DNA of 10,398 nucleotides from Ruminococcaceae bacterium UBA1244 (GCA_002308635.1 DBWG01000102.1:1-10398); one strand, 5' to 3'; counted from the first letter of the stretch, positions 1 to 6,618 are shown. The notes: a model not told the origin generated them from the letters alone. Translations and numbers: made by a program.

Positions 1-22
1 TTGTAATAACAATATTTTTATC

Positions 23-51
23 TTTAAAAAAATAAAAATTTATGGTATAAT
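23..51 (+). promoter_or_regulatory. Probable sigma-A promoter of hflX with extended -10
   Basis: The -10 hexamer TATAAT at 46-51 is perfect and is preceded by TG at 43-44, giving an extended -10. Seventeen bases upstream, TTTAAA at 23-28 is a weak -35. Transcription would start near 58, leaving a leader of about 25 nt before the ATG at 85. The gene upstream is outside the window, so readthrough from it cannot be judged. Confidence 0.7.
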
Positions 52-84
52 GAAAGAAGTCTTAGTAAAAAGGTGGTATACGAT

Positions 85-1332
85 ATGGAAATGTACGACA
101 ATTCAGAGAAAATACAGAGAGCATTGCTTGTAGGGATAGATACAGGTGAGTATGATGCAGAGAGTTCCATGAAAGAGTTGTATGAATTGGTAAAGAGTGC
201 AGGTGCAGAGCCTGTTGCAAGCATGATGCAGAAACGTGAAAAGCCCGACGGCGCTACCTGCGTCGGCTCAGGAAGAATAGAAGAAATAAGAGATTTCTGC
301 AAACAGAATGAAATAGACTTTATCGTTTTTGATGTGGAGCTTACTCCGACTCAGATCAGAAATATCGAAGAAGCTACAGATGTGAGAACTATCGACAGAA
401 CGATGCTGATACTCGATATCTTTGCGATAAGAGCAAAAACCAACGAGGGCAAGCTTCAGGTGGAGCTTGCTCAGCTCAAATATCTCCTGCCCCGTCTCTC
501 CGGCAAGGGCAAGGAAATGTCAAGGCTCGGCGGCGGTGTCGGAACAAGAGGTCCCGGCGAAACAAAGCTTGAAACCGACAAAAGACATATCAGACGAAGA
601 ATAGAATCCCTGAAAGAAGAGCTTGCCGAAATGACCGGCAGGCGTGAACGCAGGCGTGAACGACGCAGAAAGGACGGTATCATTACAGTTGCCATCGTAG
701 GATATACAAATGCGGGAAAATCTACGCTGATGAATACCCTCACTCAGGCAGGCGTACTCTCCGAAAACAAGCTTTTTGCAACACTTGACCCGACTTCACG
801 GGCACTGAAGCTTCCTAACGGAGTTTCCGTAATGATGATAGATACCGTCGGTCTTGTTAGAAGACTTCCCCATCACCTTGTCGAAGCCTTCAAATCCACC
901 CTTGAAGAAGCCGCCGATGCGGATATCATCCTGAACGTGTGCGATGTTTCCGGAGAAGAGTATAAACTGCACCTTGATGTTACAAATTCTCTTCTCAGAG
1001 AGCTTGGATGCACCGACAGACCTGTCATACCTGTTTTTAACAAGTGCGACCTCATCGCAGACCCTGACGATATCCCTCACGACAGCGGAAGCGTCAGGAT
1101 ATGCGCAAAGTCAGGCATGGGAATTGACAGTCTGCTTGCGGCAATAGAGGATAACCTGCCCGTAAAACTTAAAAAATTCAGACTGCTTGTGCCTTTCAGC
1201 GATGCCTCTCTTCTTGCGGCACTCAGAAGCACAGGGGCTTTGCAGAGTGAGGAGTATACTGCCGAAGGTATTTTGGCAGAGGCTGTCGTAGAAGAACCTT
1301 TTTGGCACAAAGTTGTACCATACAAAATATAA
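85..1332 (+). CDS. hflX: GTPase HflX
   Basis: HflX is a cytoplasmic GTPase that binds the 50S subunit; in characterised bacteria it splits stalled or stress-damaged ribosomes. Numbered from the ATG at 85 (415 aa, usual family length), the N-terminal HflX domain covers about 10-190 and includes the glycine-rich stretch GGGVGTRGPGETKLE near 149-163. The G domain follows: P-loop GYTNAGKST 206-214, DTVG 253-256, NKCD 319-322 and CAKSG 340-344. A GTG at 73 is also in frame, but it lies inside the Shine-Dalgarno AGGTGG (71-76), which sits 8 nt before the ATG at 85, so I use 85. The linker before the G domain is unusually arginine-rich (about 185-196) and is encoded by a perfect tandem 12-nt repeat. 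No clear intrinsic terminator follows the stop, so some readthrough into the next gene is possible. Confidence 0.96.
   Translation: MEMYDNSEKIQRALLVGIDTGEYDAESSMKELYELVKSAGAEPVASMMQKREKPDGATCVGSGRIEEIRDFCKQNEIDFIVFDVELTPTQIRNIEEATDVRTIDRTMLILDIFAIRAKTNEGKLQVELAQLKYLLPRLSGKGKEMSRLGGGVGTRGPGETKLETDKRHIRRRIESLKEELAEMTGRRERRRERRRKDGIITVAIVGYTNAGKSTLMNTLTQAGVLSENKLFATLDPTSRALKLPNGVSVMMIDTVGLVRRLPHHLVEAFKSTLEEAADADIILNVCDVSGEEYKLHLDVTNSLLRELGCTDRPVIPVFNKCDLIADPDDIPHDSGSVRICAKSGMGIDSLLAAIEDNLPVKLKKFRLLVPFSDASLLAALRSTGALQSEEYTAEGILAEAVVEEPFWHKVVPYKI
638..661 (+). repeat. Perfect tandem 12-nt repeat inside hflX
   Basis: The unit GCAGGCGTGAAC occurs twice back to back (638-649 and 650-661), followed by a partly similar tract. 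It encodes the arginine-rich block RRERRRERRRK between the N-terminal domain and the GTPase domain. The unit length keeps the frame, so copy-number change would lengthen or shorten the linker by four residues. The repeat is seen directly; any effect on function is unknown. Confidence 0.8.
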
Positions 1333-1380
1333 TTGTATTATTATGGTTATTTTGGGATGTTTTTTTAACACAAAAATCAC

Positions 1381-1409
1381 TTGACAACAATTGTGCCAGG
1401 TATTATAAT
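1381..1409 (+). promoter_or_regulatory. Consensus sigma-A promoter of the GH13 gene
   Basis: TTGACA at 1381-1386 and TATAAT at 1404-1409 are separated by exactly 17 bp, a perfect housekeeping promoter. The spacer holds an 8-bp palindrome ACAATTGT (1387-1394), a possible operator, although so short a palindrome can arise by chance. Transcription would start near 1416, giving a leader of about 65 nt. I see no cre-like CcpA site at the promoter. Confidence 0.9.
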
Positions 1410-1481
1410 ATTGTTCATATATTATTCATAAAAAACGGACTATGAGGAGAAATAACGTTTTTTCAAGGGGATAAGATCATA

Positions 1482-3428
1482 ATGACGCTTTTTAATTCAC
1501 GTGATACTGAATACCGCAGTCCTGTCGGCGCAGTGGCCTTCGGAACAAATATACATTTCAGGATCATACTTCCAAGAGACCTTGGATGTTCGGGCACTGT
1601 CCTTCTCGTAAAGGACGACAGATACGGCGATACGATCGTAAACGGTATGTACTGGGCAGGAATGATCGGCGACGATCACGAGGTATGGGAATGTGACCTC
1701 ACGTCTGACCATGTTGGTCTGTATTGGTACCATTTCGGTCTGGACACACGCTATGGCAGAAGATTTATTATGAAAGGCTACGGCGGAGAGGGATATCTTG
1801 CGCTCAGCGACTGTGAGCCCCGCTTTCAGCTCACCTGCTACGAAAAGGATTTTGAAACTCCCTCCTGGCTCCCCGGCGGGATCATGTATCAGATATTTCC
1901 TGACAGGTTCTGCTTTTCCGGAAAGGCCAAAAAGGGCATTTATGCTGACAAAAAGCTGCATGACGACTGGGATCAGATACCTGACTGGAGACCTAACGAA
2001 TTCGGCATGATAACAAATTCCGACTTCTTCAAAGGCGATCTCAAGGGTATTACCATGAAGCTGCCGTACCTCAAGGAGCTTGGAGTTACCTGCATATATC
2101 TTAATCCTATCTTTGAGGCATATTCAAACCACAGATACGACACCGGCGACTACGAAAAGATAGACCCCGTCCTCGGCACGGAAAAGGATTTCAAGGAGCT
2201 GTGCAGAGAGGCTAAAAAACTTGGTATGCGTATCATTAATGACGGTGTTTTCAGCCACACCGGCAGCGACAGCAAATACTTTAACCGTGAACACCGCTAT
2301 GAAGGAAACGGCGCTTACAACTCAAAGGAATCACCATACTATACATGGTACAAATTCATAGAATGGCCGAACATCTACAACTCATGGTGGGGCTTTGATA
2401 CTCTCCCAGAAGTTGAGGAGCTTTCACACTCATTCAACGAATACATCAACGGCGAAAACGGCATTATCCGCAAGTGGATACGCTGCGGAAACAGCGGCTG
2501 GCGTCTTGACGTTGCGGACGAGCTTCCGGATGAGTTCATAGAATATATACGTGAGGCAGTAAAGGCGGAAGACCCGGATGCACTGCTCCTTGGAGAGGTC
2601 TGGGAGGATGCTTCCAATAAGGAAAGCTACGGCTCACGCAGACGTTTCCTCTACGGCAAGGAGCTTGACAGCGTTATGAACTACCCGTTCAGGGACGCAA
2701 TTTTAGGTTTCCTTGACTGCGGAGACGGCAGGGATATGCTGGAGATAGTTCTCTGTGTGCTTGAAAACTACCCCCGTCCCGTTATCCGTTCGCTGATGAA
2801 CCTCCTCGGCACACACGACACCGAAAGAGTTATCACACTCCTTGCCGGCGAAAGACAGCACGGCAGAGGACGTGAATGGCAGGCCGTTACAAAGCTTTCT
2901 CCCGAACAGAGAGCTTTTGGTCTGAGAAGGATGCGTCTTGCAAGCGGTATCCTCTATACGCTCCCCGGTGTTCCCTGCATATACTACGGAGATGAAGCCG
3001 GCGTTGAAGGCTACAAAGACCCCTTCAACAGAAGGACATTCCCCTGGGGCAATGAGGACAAGGAGCTTCTTGAATGGTACAAGGAGCTTGGAAGAATGCG
3101 CCACGACTGTACCTGTCTTGTTGACGGCGATCTTATCAATTTCGGCTCTACCGGCAGAACTATGGGATATATCCGTCAGGATGAAAAGGAAAGTCTGCTT
3201 TGCGTGTTCAACGCTGCCGACTATCCGATCACGTTCCGTGTCCCTGATGCCTTCATCGGCGGAAAGACATACATGAACACCGTCCTCGAAGGCGCTGATC
3301 TCCTGCTCGAAGCAAACAGCTGTGCCTTTGTCAAGATCGACACACCCGCAAAACCGATAATTTCAGAAGAACCTGCCTCGGAAGTTGACCCGGATTCGGA
3401 ACCGAGCGACATTCTTGTTTCTGACTAA
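1482..3428 (+). CDS. GH13 neopullulanase / cyclomaltodextrinase / maltogenic amylase-like protein
   Basis: This is a 648-aa retaining alpha-glucan hydrolase, predicted cytoplasmic because there is no signal peptide. Residues about 1-125 form a beta-sandwich-like N-domain as in the CBM34-bearing neopullulanase group. The TIM barrel starts near 130 (GGIMYQIFPDRF). The family's conserved regions are visible: NHRYDTGDY 216-224; region I DGVFSH 254-259 (Ser replaces the usual Asn before His259); region II GWRLDVADE 339-347 with predicted nucleophile Asp343; region III GEVWE 371-375 with predicted acid/base Glu372; region IV GTHDTE 443-448 with His445 and Asp446. A C-terminal beta domain follows, then an acidic Pro/Ser-rich tail (about 622-648). 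The likely role is cleavage of imported maltodextrins or cyclodextrins; exact specificity cannot be read from sequence. The ATG at 1482 follows AAGGGG (1465-1470) by 11 nt. The gene has its own promoter and terminator, so it is probably monocistronic. Confidence 0.92.
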   Translation: MTLFNSRDTEYRSPVGAVAFGTNIHFRIILPRDLGCSGTVLLVKDDRYGDTIVNGMYWAGMIGDDHEVWECDLTSDHVGLYWYHFGLDTRYGRRFIMKGYGGEGYLALSDCEPRFQLTCYEKDFETPSWLPGGIMYQIFPDRFCFSGKAKKGIYADKKLHDDWDQIPDWRPNEFGMITNSDFFKGDLKGITMKLPYLKELGVTCIYLNPIFEAYSNHRYDTGDYEKIDPVLGTEKDFKELCREAKKLGMRIINDGVFSHTGSDSKYFNREHRYEGNGAYNSKESPYYTWYKFIEWPNIYNSWWGFDTLPEVEELSHSFNEYINGENGIIRKWIRCGNSGWRLDVADELPDEFIEYIREAVKAEDPDALLLGEVWEDASNKESYGSRRRFLYGKELDSVMNYPFRDAILGFLDCGDGRDMLEIVLCVLENYPRPVIRSLMNLLGTHDTERVITLLAGERQHGRGREWQAVTKLSPEQRAFGLRRMRLASGILYTLPGVPCIYYGDEAGVEGYKDPFNRRTFPWGNEDKELLEWYKELGRMRHDCTCLVDGDLINFGSTGRTMGYIRQDEKESLLCVFNAADYPITFRVPDAFIGGKTYMNTVLEGADLLLEANSCAFVKIDTPAKPIISEEPASEVDPDSEPSDILVSD

Positions 3429-3440
3429 ATTTAATAACAT

Positions 3441-3481
3441 AAAAAACTCAGGCTTATCGCTTTGATATGCCTGAGTTTTTT
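3441..3481 (+). terminator. Intrinsic terminator after the GH13 gene
   Basis: A perfect 13-bp stem pairs 3441-3453 (A6 then CTCAGGC) with 3469-3481 (GCCTGAG then T6). Inside the loop, TATC 3455-3458 can also pair with GATA 3464-3467. The T-run gives the rho-independent signature. The matching A-run on the left would let it work on the other strand too, although no minus-strand gene ends here. Confidence 0.95.
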
Positions 3482-3489
3482 GCGTCCGG

Positions 3490-3555
3490 ATGTATCGGCA
3501 GGACAATTTATGCAGTTTATCCCTGCAAAATGTATCTTACCGCCGAAAAATGCAG
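3490..3555 (+). repeat. Two boxes repeated at 40-nt spacing upstream of the LytTR gene
   Basis: ATGTATC occurs at 3490-3496 and 3530-3536, and ATGCAG at 3510-3515 and 3550-3555, so the arrangement ATGTATC-N13-ATGCAG is present twice, 40 nt apart. CTGCA at 3523-3527 is an inverted copy of the second box. The location between the terminator and the LytTR operon promoter makes it a candidate operator. The sequence does not closely match the published AgrA-type LytTR consensus, so this remains an inference. Confidence 0.4.
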
Positions 3556-3594
3556 GTTGCCGGAAATGGGGTTTATTTTTTTTTGTGACTATGA

Positions 3595-3603
3595 TACTAT
3601 AAA
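3595..3603 (+). promoter_or_regulatory. Possible -10 region of the LytTR-ABC operon, without a good -35
   Basis: TACTAT (3595-3600) and the overlapping TATAAA (3598-3603) are -10 candidates. The bases 17 nt upstream are T-rich and do not resemble TTGACA. A strong -10 with a poor -35 is common in promoters that need an activator, and the first gene of the operon is a DNA-binding protein. The assignment is tentative. Confidence 0.35.
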
Positions 3604-3630
3604 ATCACCGAAGCAAAGGGGGAATAAAAC

Positions 3631-4068
3631 TTGAAGATAAAGATCGAACAGGATGCCGTATATAAAGAAACAGAAATTGATATCCGGTGCAGGAGCATTG
3701 ATGATCAGGTACAGCAGATCATTGATATCGCAAACCGCAGTACAAAGACGATCGCCGTCAAGGCTGACGGAGCTTCAAAGATGATAAAGACTCAGAGCGT
3801 TTACTACTTTGAAAGCGTGGACGAAAAAAGCTTTGCATACTGTAAGGAAAATGTCTATTCTCTGGATATGAAGCTCTACGAGATAGAACAGATGCTTGAA
3901 GGATCATCTTTCGTCAGGATAAGCAAGGCCTGTATACTCAATATTGACGTACTCGACAGCGTTAAGGTGCTGATGAACGGAAAAATGGAGGCTCTGCTGC
4001 AGAACGGCGAAAAGTTAGTTATAAACCGGCATTATGTTCCGGGATTCAAAAAGAAATTCGGTATGTAA
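3631..4068 (+). CDS. Free-standing LytTR-domain transcriptional regulator
   Basis: This is a 145-aa cytoplasmic DNA-binding protein. Residues about 40-143 form a LytTR domain, recognised from the C-terminal pattern SFVRISKACILNID at 93-106 followed by GEKLVINRHYVPGFKKKFG at 126-144. The N-terminal 40 residues resemble the short lead segment of stand-alone LytTR proteins; there is no receiver domain, so it is not a classical response regulator. The start is TTG at 3631, chosen because AAAGGGGG (3615-3622) is 8 nt upstream and no ATG is suitably placed. It is the first gene of an operon with a DUF3021 membrane protein and an ABC exporter. LytTR-membrane protein pairs in streptococci (HdrRM, BrsRM) have the membrane partner inhibiting the regulator. 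By analogy it may control its own operon, but the signal is unknown. Confidence 0.88.
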   Translation: MKIKIEQDAVYKETEIDIRCRSIDDQVQQIIDIANRSTKTIAVKADGASKMIKTQSVYYFESVDEKSFAYCKENVYSLDMKLYEIEQMLEGSSFVRISKACILNIDVLDSVKVLMNGKMEALLQNGEKLVINRHYVPGFKKKFGM

Positions 4069-4081
4069 AGGAGAGATAAGA

Positions 4082-4555
4082 ATGAAAAAAGATGTGTTCT
4101 TCAAAAGAATGAAAATGTACGGGATATCCTGCTGTATATCCTACACCGTTGCAAGCCTGATACTCTCGGCACTGAATATAGGATCGACACTCATGGAAAG
4201 CAATGTATGGCTGTCAAATTTGCAGCTCCTTCTGGTTTGTCTTGTGATAGCGGTGCTGATGCTCATAACCGACACTATAAGAGATCCAGAAGGACCCACC
4301 TCACAGGTCACTCCCGGTTACTTCCTTGTCGGCATCCTTGATGTTGCGGTGCCTGTCCTTGGAATGGGCGGATTCCTCTTCGGATGGTTCGATGTTTTCA
4401 CAGTACAGATCATCTATCCGATATGTATTCTCCTCGTTGTCTATTTCGCAGTCTTTGCGATGTTCTATATAAACAAAAAAAATATTGAAAAAGAGCTGAA
4501 CCGCAGGATCAGCAAAAGAAAGGAAGTTATTAAAAATGACGAACAGGATAATTGA
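4082..4555 (+). CDS. DUF3021 family four-helix membrane protein
   Basis: This is a 157-aa integral membrane protein with four predicted membrane segments, near residues 12-32, 45-62, 79-101 and 107-129, and a basic C-terminal tail (NKKNIEKELNRRISKRKE) likely to face the cytoplasm. The size, helix pattern and position directly after a LytTR gene fit DUF3021, a family of unknown biochemical function that repeatedly accompanies LytTR regulators and ABC exporters. I place the start at ATG 4082, behind AAAGGAGA (4067-4074) with 7-nt spacing; an upstream ATG at 4034 lies inside the previous gene without a comparable ribosome site. The gene overlaps the ABC ATPase by 20 nt, which suggests translational coupling. 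A role as membrane-bound controller of the LytTR protein is inferred by analogy with other LytTR systems. Confidence 0.83.
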   Translation: MKKDVFFKRMKMYGISCCISYTVASLILSALNIGSTLMESNVWLSNLQLLLVCLVIAVLMLITDTIRDPEGPTSQVTPGYFLVGILDVAVPVLGMGGFLFGWFDVFTVQIIYPICILLVVYFAVFAMFYINKKNIEKELNRRISKRKEVIKNDEQDN

Positions 4556-5459
4556 AGTAAAAGGCCTTAAAAAATCATACGGCAAGGTCGAAGCCGTAAA
4601 GTCCCTCAGCTTCTACGTTGAATCCGGAAAGCTCTTTGCTTTTCTTGGTCCCAACGGTGCAGGAAAATCCACTACCATAGACATCATCACCACATTTCTC
4701 CAGAAGGATTCCGGAGATGTCACCATTGACGGCCTCACGCTCGGAAAGGACGACAACAAAATACGCAATATCATCGGCGCAGTCTTTCAGGACAATATGC
4801 TTGACGACCTTCTCACGGTGAGAGAAAACATCCTTATGAGAGGTTCGCTCTACGGACTTAAAGGCGAGGCTCTTAAAAATGCCGCCGACAAGGCTATCGC
4901 AGCCGCAGAGGTGCAGGAATTCCAGAACCGCAGATACGGAAAGCTTTCCGGCGGTCAGCGCAGACGTGCGGATATCGCAAGGGCGCTTGTCAATACGCCG
5001 AAAATTCTTTTCCTTGACGAACCCACCACCGGACTTGACCCGCAGACAAGAAAAAGCGTATGGGAGACCATCAGAAAATTGCAGGCTGAAACCGGCATGA
5101 CAGTATTTCTCACAACTCACTATATGGAGGAAGCCGCAGAAGCTGATTATGTTATCGTAATTGACAGCGGTCTGATCTCCGCAAGAGGCACTCCTTCTCA
5201 GCTCAAAGAAAAATATGCCGGCGATTTCCTGAAACTCATACCCAAAAAGGAAAGCTATGACGGCATTGTCAGAGAGCTTAACAGCAAAAAATACAGCTTT
5301 ACAGAAAATGCCGGATATATCAGTATAAGTATTCCCGATACAATGTCGGCAGTCCCGCTTGTAGAACAGTTCAAAAACGATATCGAAGGACTTGAGATCG
5401 TCAACGGCACTATGGACGATGCGTTCATTGCCATTACCGGAAAGGAAATAAGACAATGA
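4536..5459 (+). CDS. ABC transporter ATP-binding protein (exporter type)
   Basis: This 307-aa nucleotide-binding subunit energises the permease encoded next. Motifs in order: Walker A GPNGAGKST 38-46, Q-loop Gln85 in FQDNML, signature LSGGQ 137-141, Walker B ILFLDE 157-162, D-loop TGLD 165-168 and switch His195 in TTHYMEEA. The sequence belongs to the DrrA/CcmA-like group of ATPases that work with ABC-2 permeases. The C-terminal about 90 residues form the additional domain common in this group. ATG 4536 follows AGGAAG (4521-4526) by 9 nt and starts inside the end of the DUF3021 gene; its stop overlaps the permease start in an ATGA. The substrate cannot be predicted; drug, antimicrobial peptide or lipid export are the usual options. 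Confidence 0.95.
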   Translation: MTNRIIEVKGLKKSYGKVEAVKSLSFYVESGKLFAFLGPNGAGKSTTIDIITTFLQKDSGDVTIDGLTLGKDDNKIRNIIGAVFQDNMLDDLLTVRENILMRGSLYGLKGEALKNAADKAIAAAEVQEFQNRRYGKLSGGQRRRADIARALVNTPKILFLDEPTTGLDPQTRKSVWETIRKLQAETGMTVFLTTHYMEEAAEADYVIVIDSGLISARGTPSQLKEKYAGDFLKLIPKKESYDGIVRELNSKKYSFTENAGYISISIPDTMSAVPLVEQFKNDIEGLEIVNGTMDDAFIAITGKEIRQ

Positions 5460-6319
5460 TAAATTTTGCTAAAAGAAACCTGAAATTATTTTTCCGTGAT
5501 AAAACTTCCGTATTCTTTTCACTTCTCACACTCATCATAATCCTCGGACTTTATGTCCTGTTTCTCGGCGACCAGCTTGTAAAAGGCTTTGAAGATCAGA
5601 TGTCAAACGCAAACAATGTTATGGATTCCTGGATAATGGCGGGCATACTCGCAGTCACTCCCGTTTCAACAACTCTCGGTTCATTCGGCATCCTTGTAAA
5701 CGACAAAGCAAAAAAGATCAACAAAGACTTCCGTTCCTCTCCGATAAAAGCACGTTCACTTGCAGGCGGCTACATAATCAGCTCATTCTGCATCGGCACT
5801 ATTATGTCAGTGATCGCACTCACAGTTGTTGAAATTTATTTTGCCGCAAAGGGCTACGCTATGCTTTCCGCTCTCGGCATCATTGAGATCCTCGGCATGA
5901 TACTCGTTTCTGTATTTATCAGTTCATCCATGATGTTCCTTGTAGTTTCACTCTTTTCAAGCCACAATGCCTTTGCAACGGCAAACACGATCATCGGCAC
6001 ACTCATCGGTTTTATCACCGGTATTTATCTTCCCATCGGAGAAACAGACAAAGCCGTACAGTATGTTATCGAGTTCTTCCCGATCTCTCATGCAGCTTCG
6101 GTATTCCGCAAGATACTAATGGCAGAACCCCTCAAAGAGGGCTTCAAGGGTGCTGAGGACAGTGCATTGAAGGATTTCAACCTTGAAATGGGCGTTGAAT
6201 TTGAGGTCTTCGGCCACACGGTAACAACACTTGAAAGCATCCTTTACATGATAGTTCTGGGATTCCTCTTCTACGCTCTCGGCATCCTCATCTCCAAAAG
6301 AAAATCCAAGGGTGCGTAA
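5456..6319 (+). CDS. ABC-2 type transporter permease
   Basis: This 287-aa inner-membrane subunit pairs with the preceding ATPase. Six hydrophobic segments are visible at about 19-37, 56-78, 104-128, 141-165, 172-192 and 261-281, with a larger outward loop at about 195-255, the usual ABC-2 layout. The N-terminal amphipathic segment FAKRNLKLFFRDKTSVFF and the FFPISHAASVFRKIL stretch near 207-221 are typical of the DrrB-like family. Start and upstream stop overlap as ATGA, and AAAGGA (5441-5446) lies 9 nt before the ATG. It is the last gene of the LytTR operon. No T-tailed intrinsic terminator follows; instead a structured intergenic block begins almost at once. Transport substrate unknown. Confidence 0.93.
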   Translation: MINFAKRNLKLFFRDKTSVFFSLLTLIIILGLYVLFLGDQLVKGFEDQMSNANNVMDSWIMAGILAVTPVSTTLGSFGILVNDKAKKINKDFRSSPIKARSLAGGYIISSFCIGTIMSVIALTVVEIYFAAKGYAMLSALGIIEILGMILVSVFISSSMMFLVVSLFSSHNAFATANTIIGTLIGFITGIYLPIGETDKAVQYVIEFFPISHAASVFRKILMAEPLKEGFKGAEDSALKDFNLEMGVEFEVFGHTVTTLESILYMIVLGFLFYALGILISKRKSKGA

Positions 6320-6590
6320 CTTGCGGAGTACCTCCGGTGCCGACTTAAAACGCAAAAACTTCTTATTGACCATCCGCATCACGACACTTACGTGTCGCTT
6401 TGGTTGCATCTTTCACGTCTATGCTTCTTTAAGCCGCAGACGTGAAAGGAAGCAGCCCGAGTGTTCCCTTGTGGAGCACGAAGCGGACGCATCGAAGGAA
6501 GTTTCTGCATTGTAAAATAGGGGGAGGCGGCTCGCCGCTGCGTTTTAAACACGTCCTGTGCGGTCACGCACCGGTCACACACCGCATAGT
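6320..6590. repeat. Inverted-repeat-rich structured intergenic block
   Basis: This stretch has no supported gene but dense pairing potential. TTAAAACGCA (6345-6354) is the exact inverted copy of TGCGTTTTAA (6539-6548). Overlapping and next to these, 6352-6362 pairs with 6498-6508 with one mismatch, and TCCGC 6373-6377 with GCGGA 6483-6487. Enclosed hairpins: CGACAC/GTGTCG (6382-6387/6392-6397); a long one combining 6402-6407/6452-6457, an 11-bp stem 6410-6420/6438-6448 and GCTT/AAGC (6423-6426/6431-6434); a 7-bp stem 6461-6467/6473-6479; and GCGGC/GCCGC near 6527-6538. A short hairpin CGGAG-TAC-CTCCG (6324-6336) lies just before it. It may be a structured RNA, a 3' end stabiliser for the ABC transcript, or a copy of a dispersed palindromic repeat. 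Short open frames across it show no recognisable protein. Confidence 0.55.
6556..6589 (+). repeat. Hairpin with tandem 11-nt repeat before the lipoprotein promoter
   Basis: CGGTCACGCAC (6561-6571) is followed directly by CGGTCACACAC (6572-6582), a tandem repeat with one mismatch. The same area can fold as a 9-bp stem, 6556-6564 with 6581-6589, including one G-U pair. It ends one base before the -35 hexamer, so it could be an operator for the lipoprotein promoter or the far end of the structured block. No T-run follows, so an intrinsic terminator is unlikely. Confidence 0.45.
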
Positions 6591-6618
6591 TGACATGAGG
6601 ATGGGAGTGTGATATAAA
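6590..6618 (+). promoter_or_regulatory. Sigma-A promoter of the lipoprotein gene
   Basis: TTGACA at 6590-6595 and TATAAA at 6613-6618 are separated by 17 bp, and TG at 6610-6611 gives an extended -10. Transcription would begin near 6625, just past an ATG at 6622, which argues that this ATG is not the translation start. Confidence 0.82.

Noticed and set aside
73..75. GTG as the hflX start
   Set aside because: It overlaps the Shine-Dalgarno that serves the ATG at 85, so a ribosome could not use it with that site.
1497..1961. Open frame of 154 codons on the minus strand opposite the start of the GH13 gene
   Set aside because: The plus strand encodes an intact GH13 N-domain with promoter and ribosome site; the antisense product resembles no family.
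4575..5456. Long open frame (293 codons) on the minus strand opposite the ABC ATPase gene
   Set aside because: It is a shadow of a gene whose protein has all ABC motifs. The antisense product is Cys/Phe-rich with no recognisable domain.
6324..6336. Intrinsic terminator CGGAG-TAC-CTCCG after the ABC permease gene
   Set aside because: The stem is only 5 bp and no T-run follows, so termination is unlikely from this hairpin alone.
6345..6548. Insertion sequence or MITE with 10-bp terminal inverted repeats
   Set aside because: No transposase frame and no convincing target duplication: the flanks share only AC, expected by chance. Kept as a structured repeat until copy number is known.
6312..6582. 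Short open frames on both strands in the structured block (6312-6515 plus, 6388-6582 minus, 6116-6409 minus)
   Set aside because: No family motif and base composition driven by the hairpins. The first overlaps the permease end without a convincing ribosome site.
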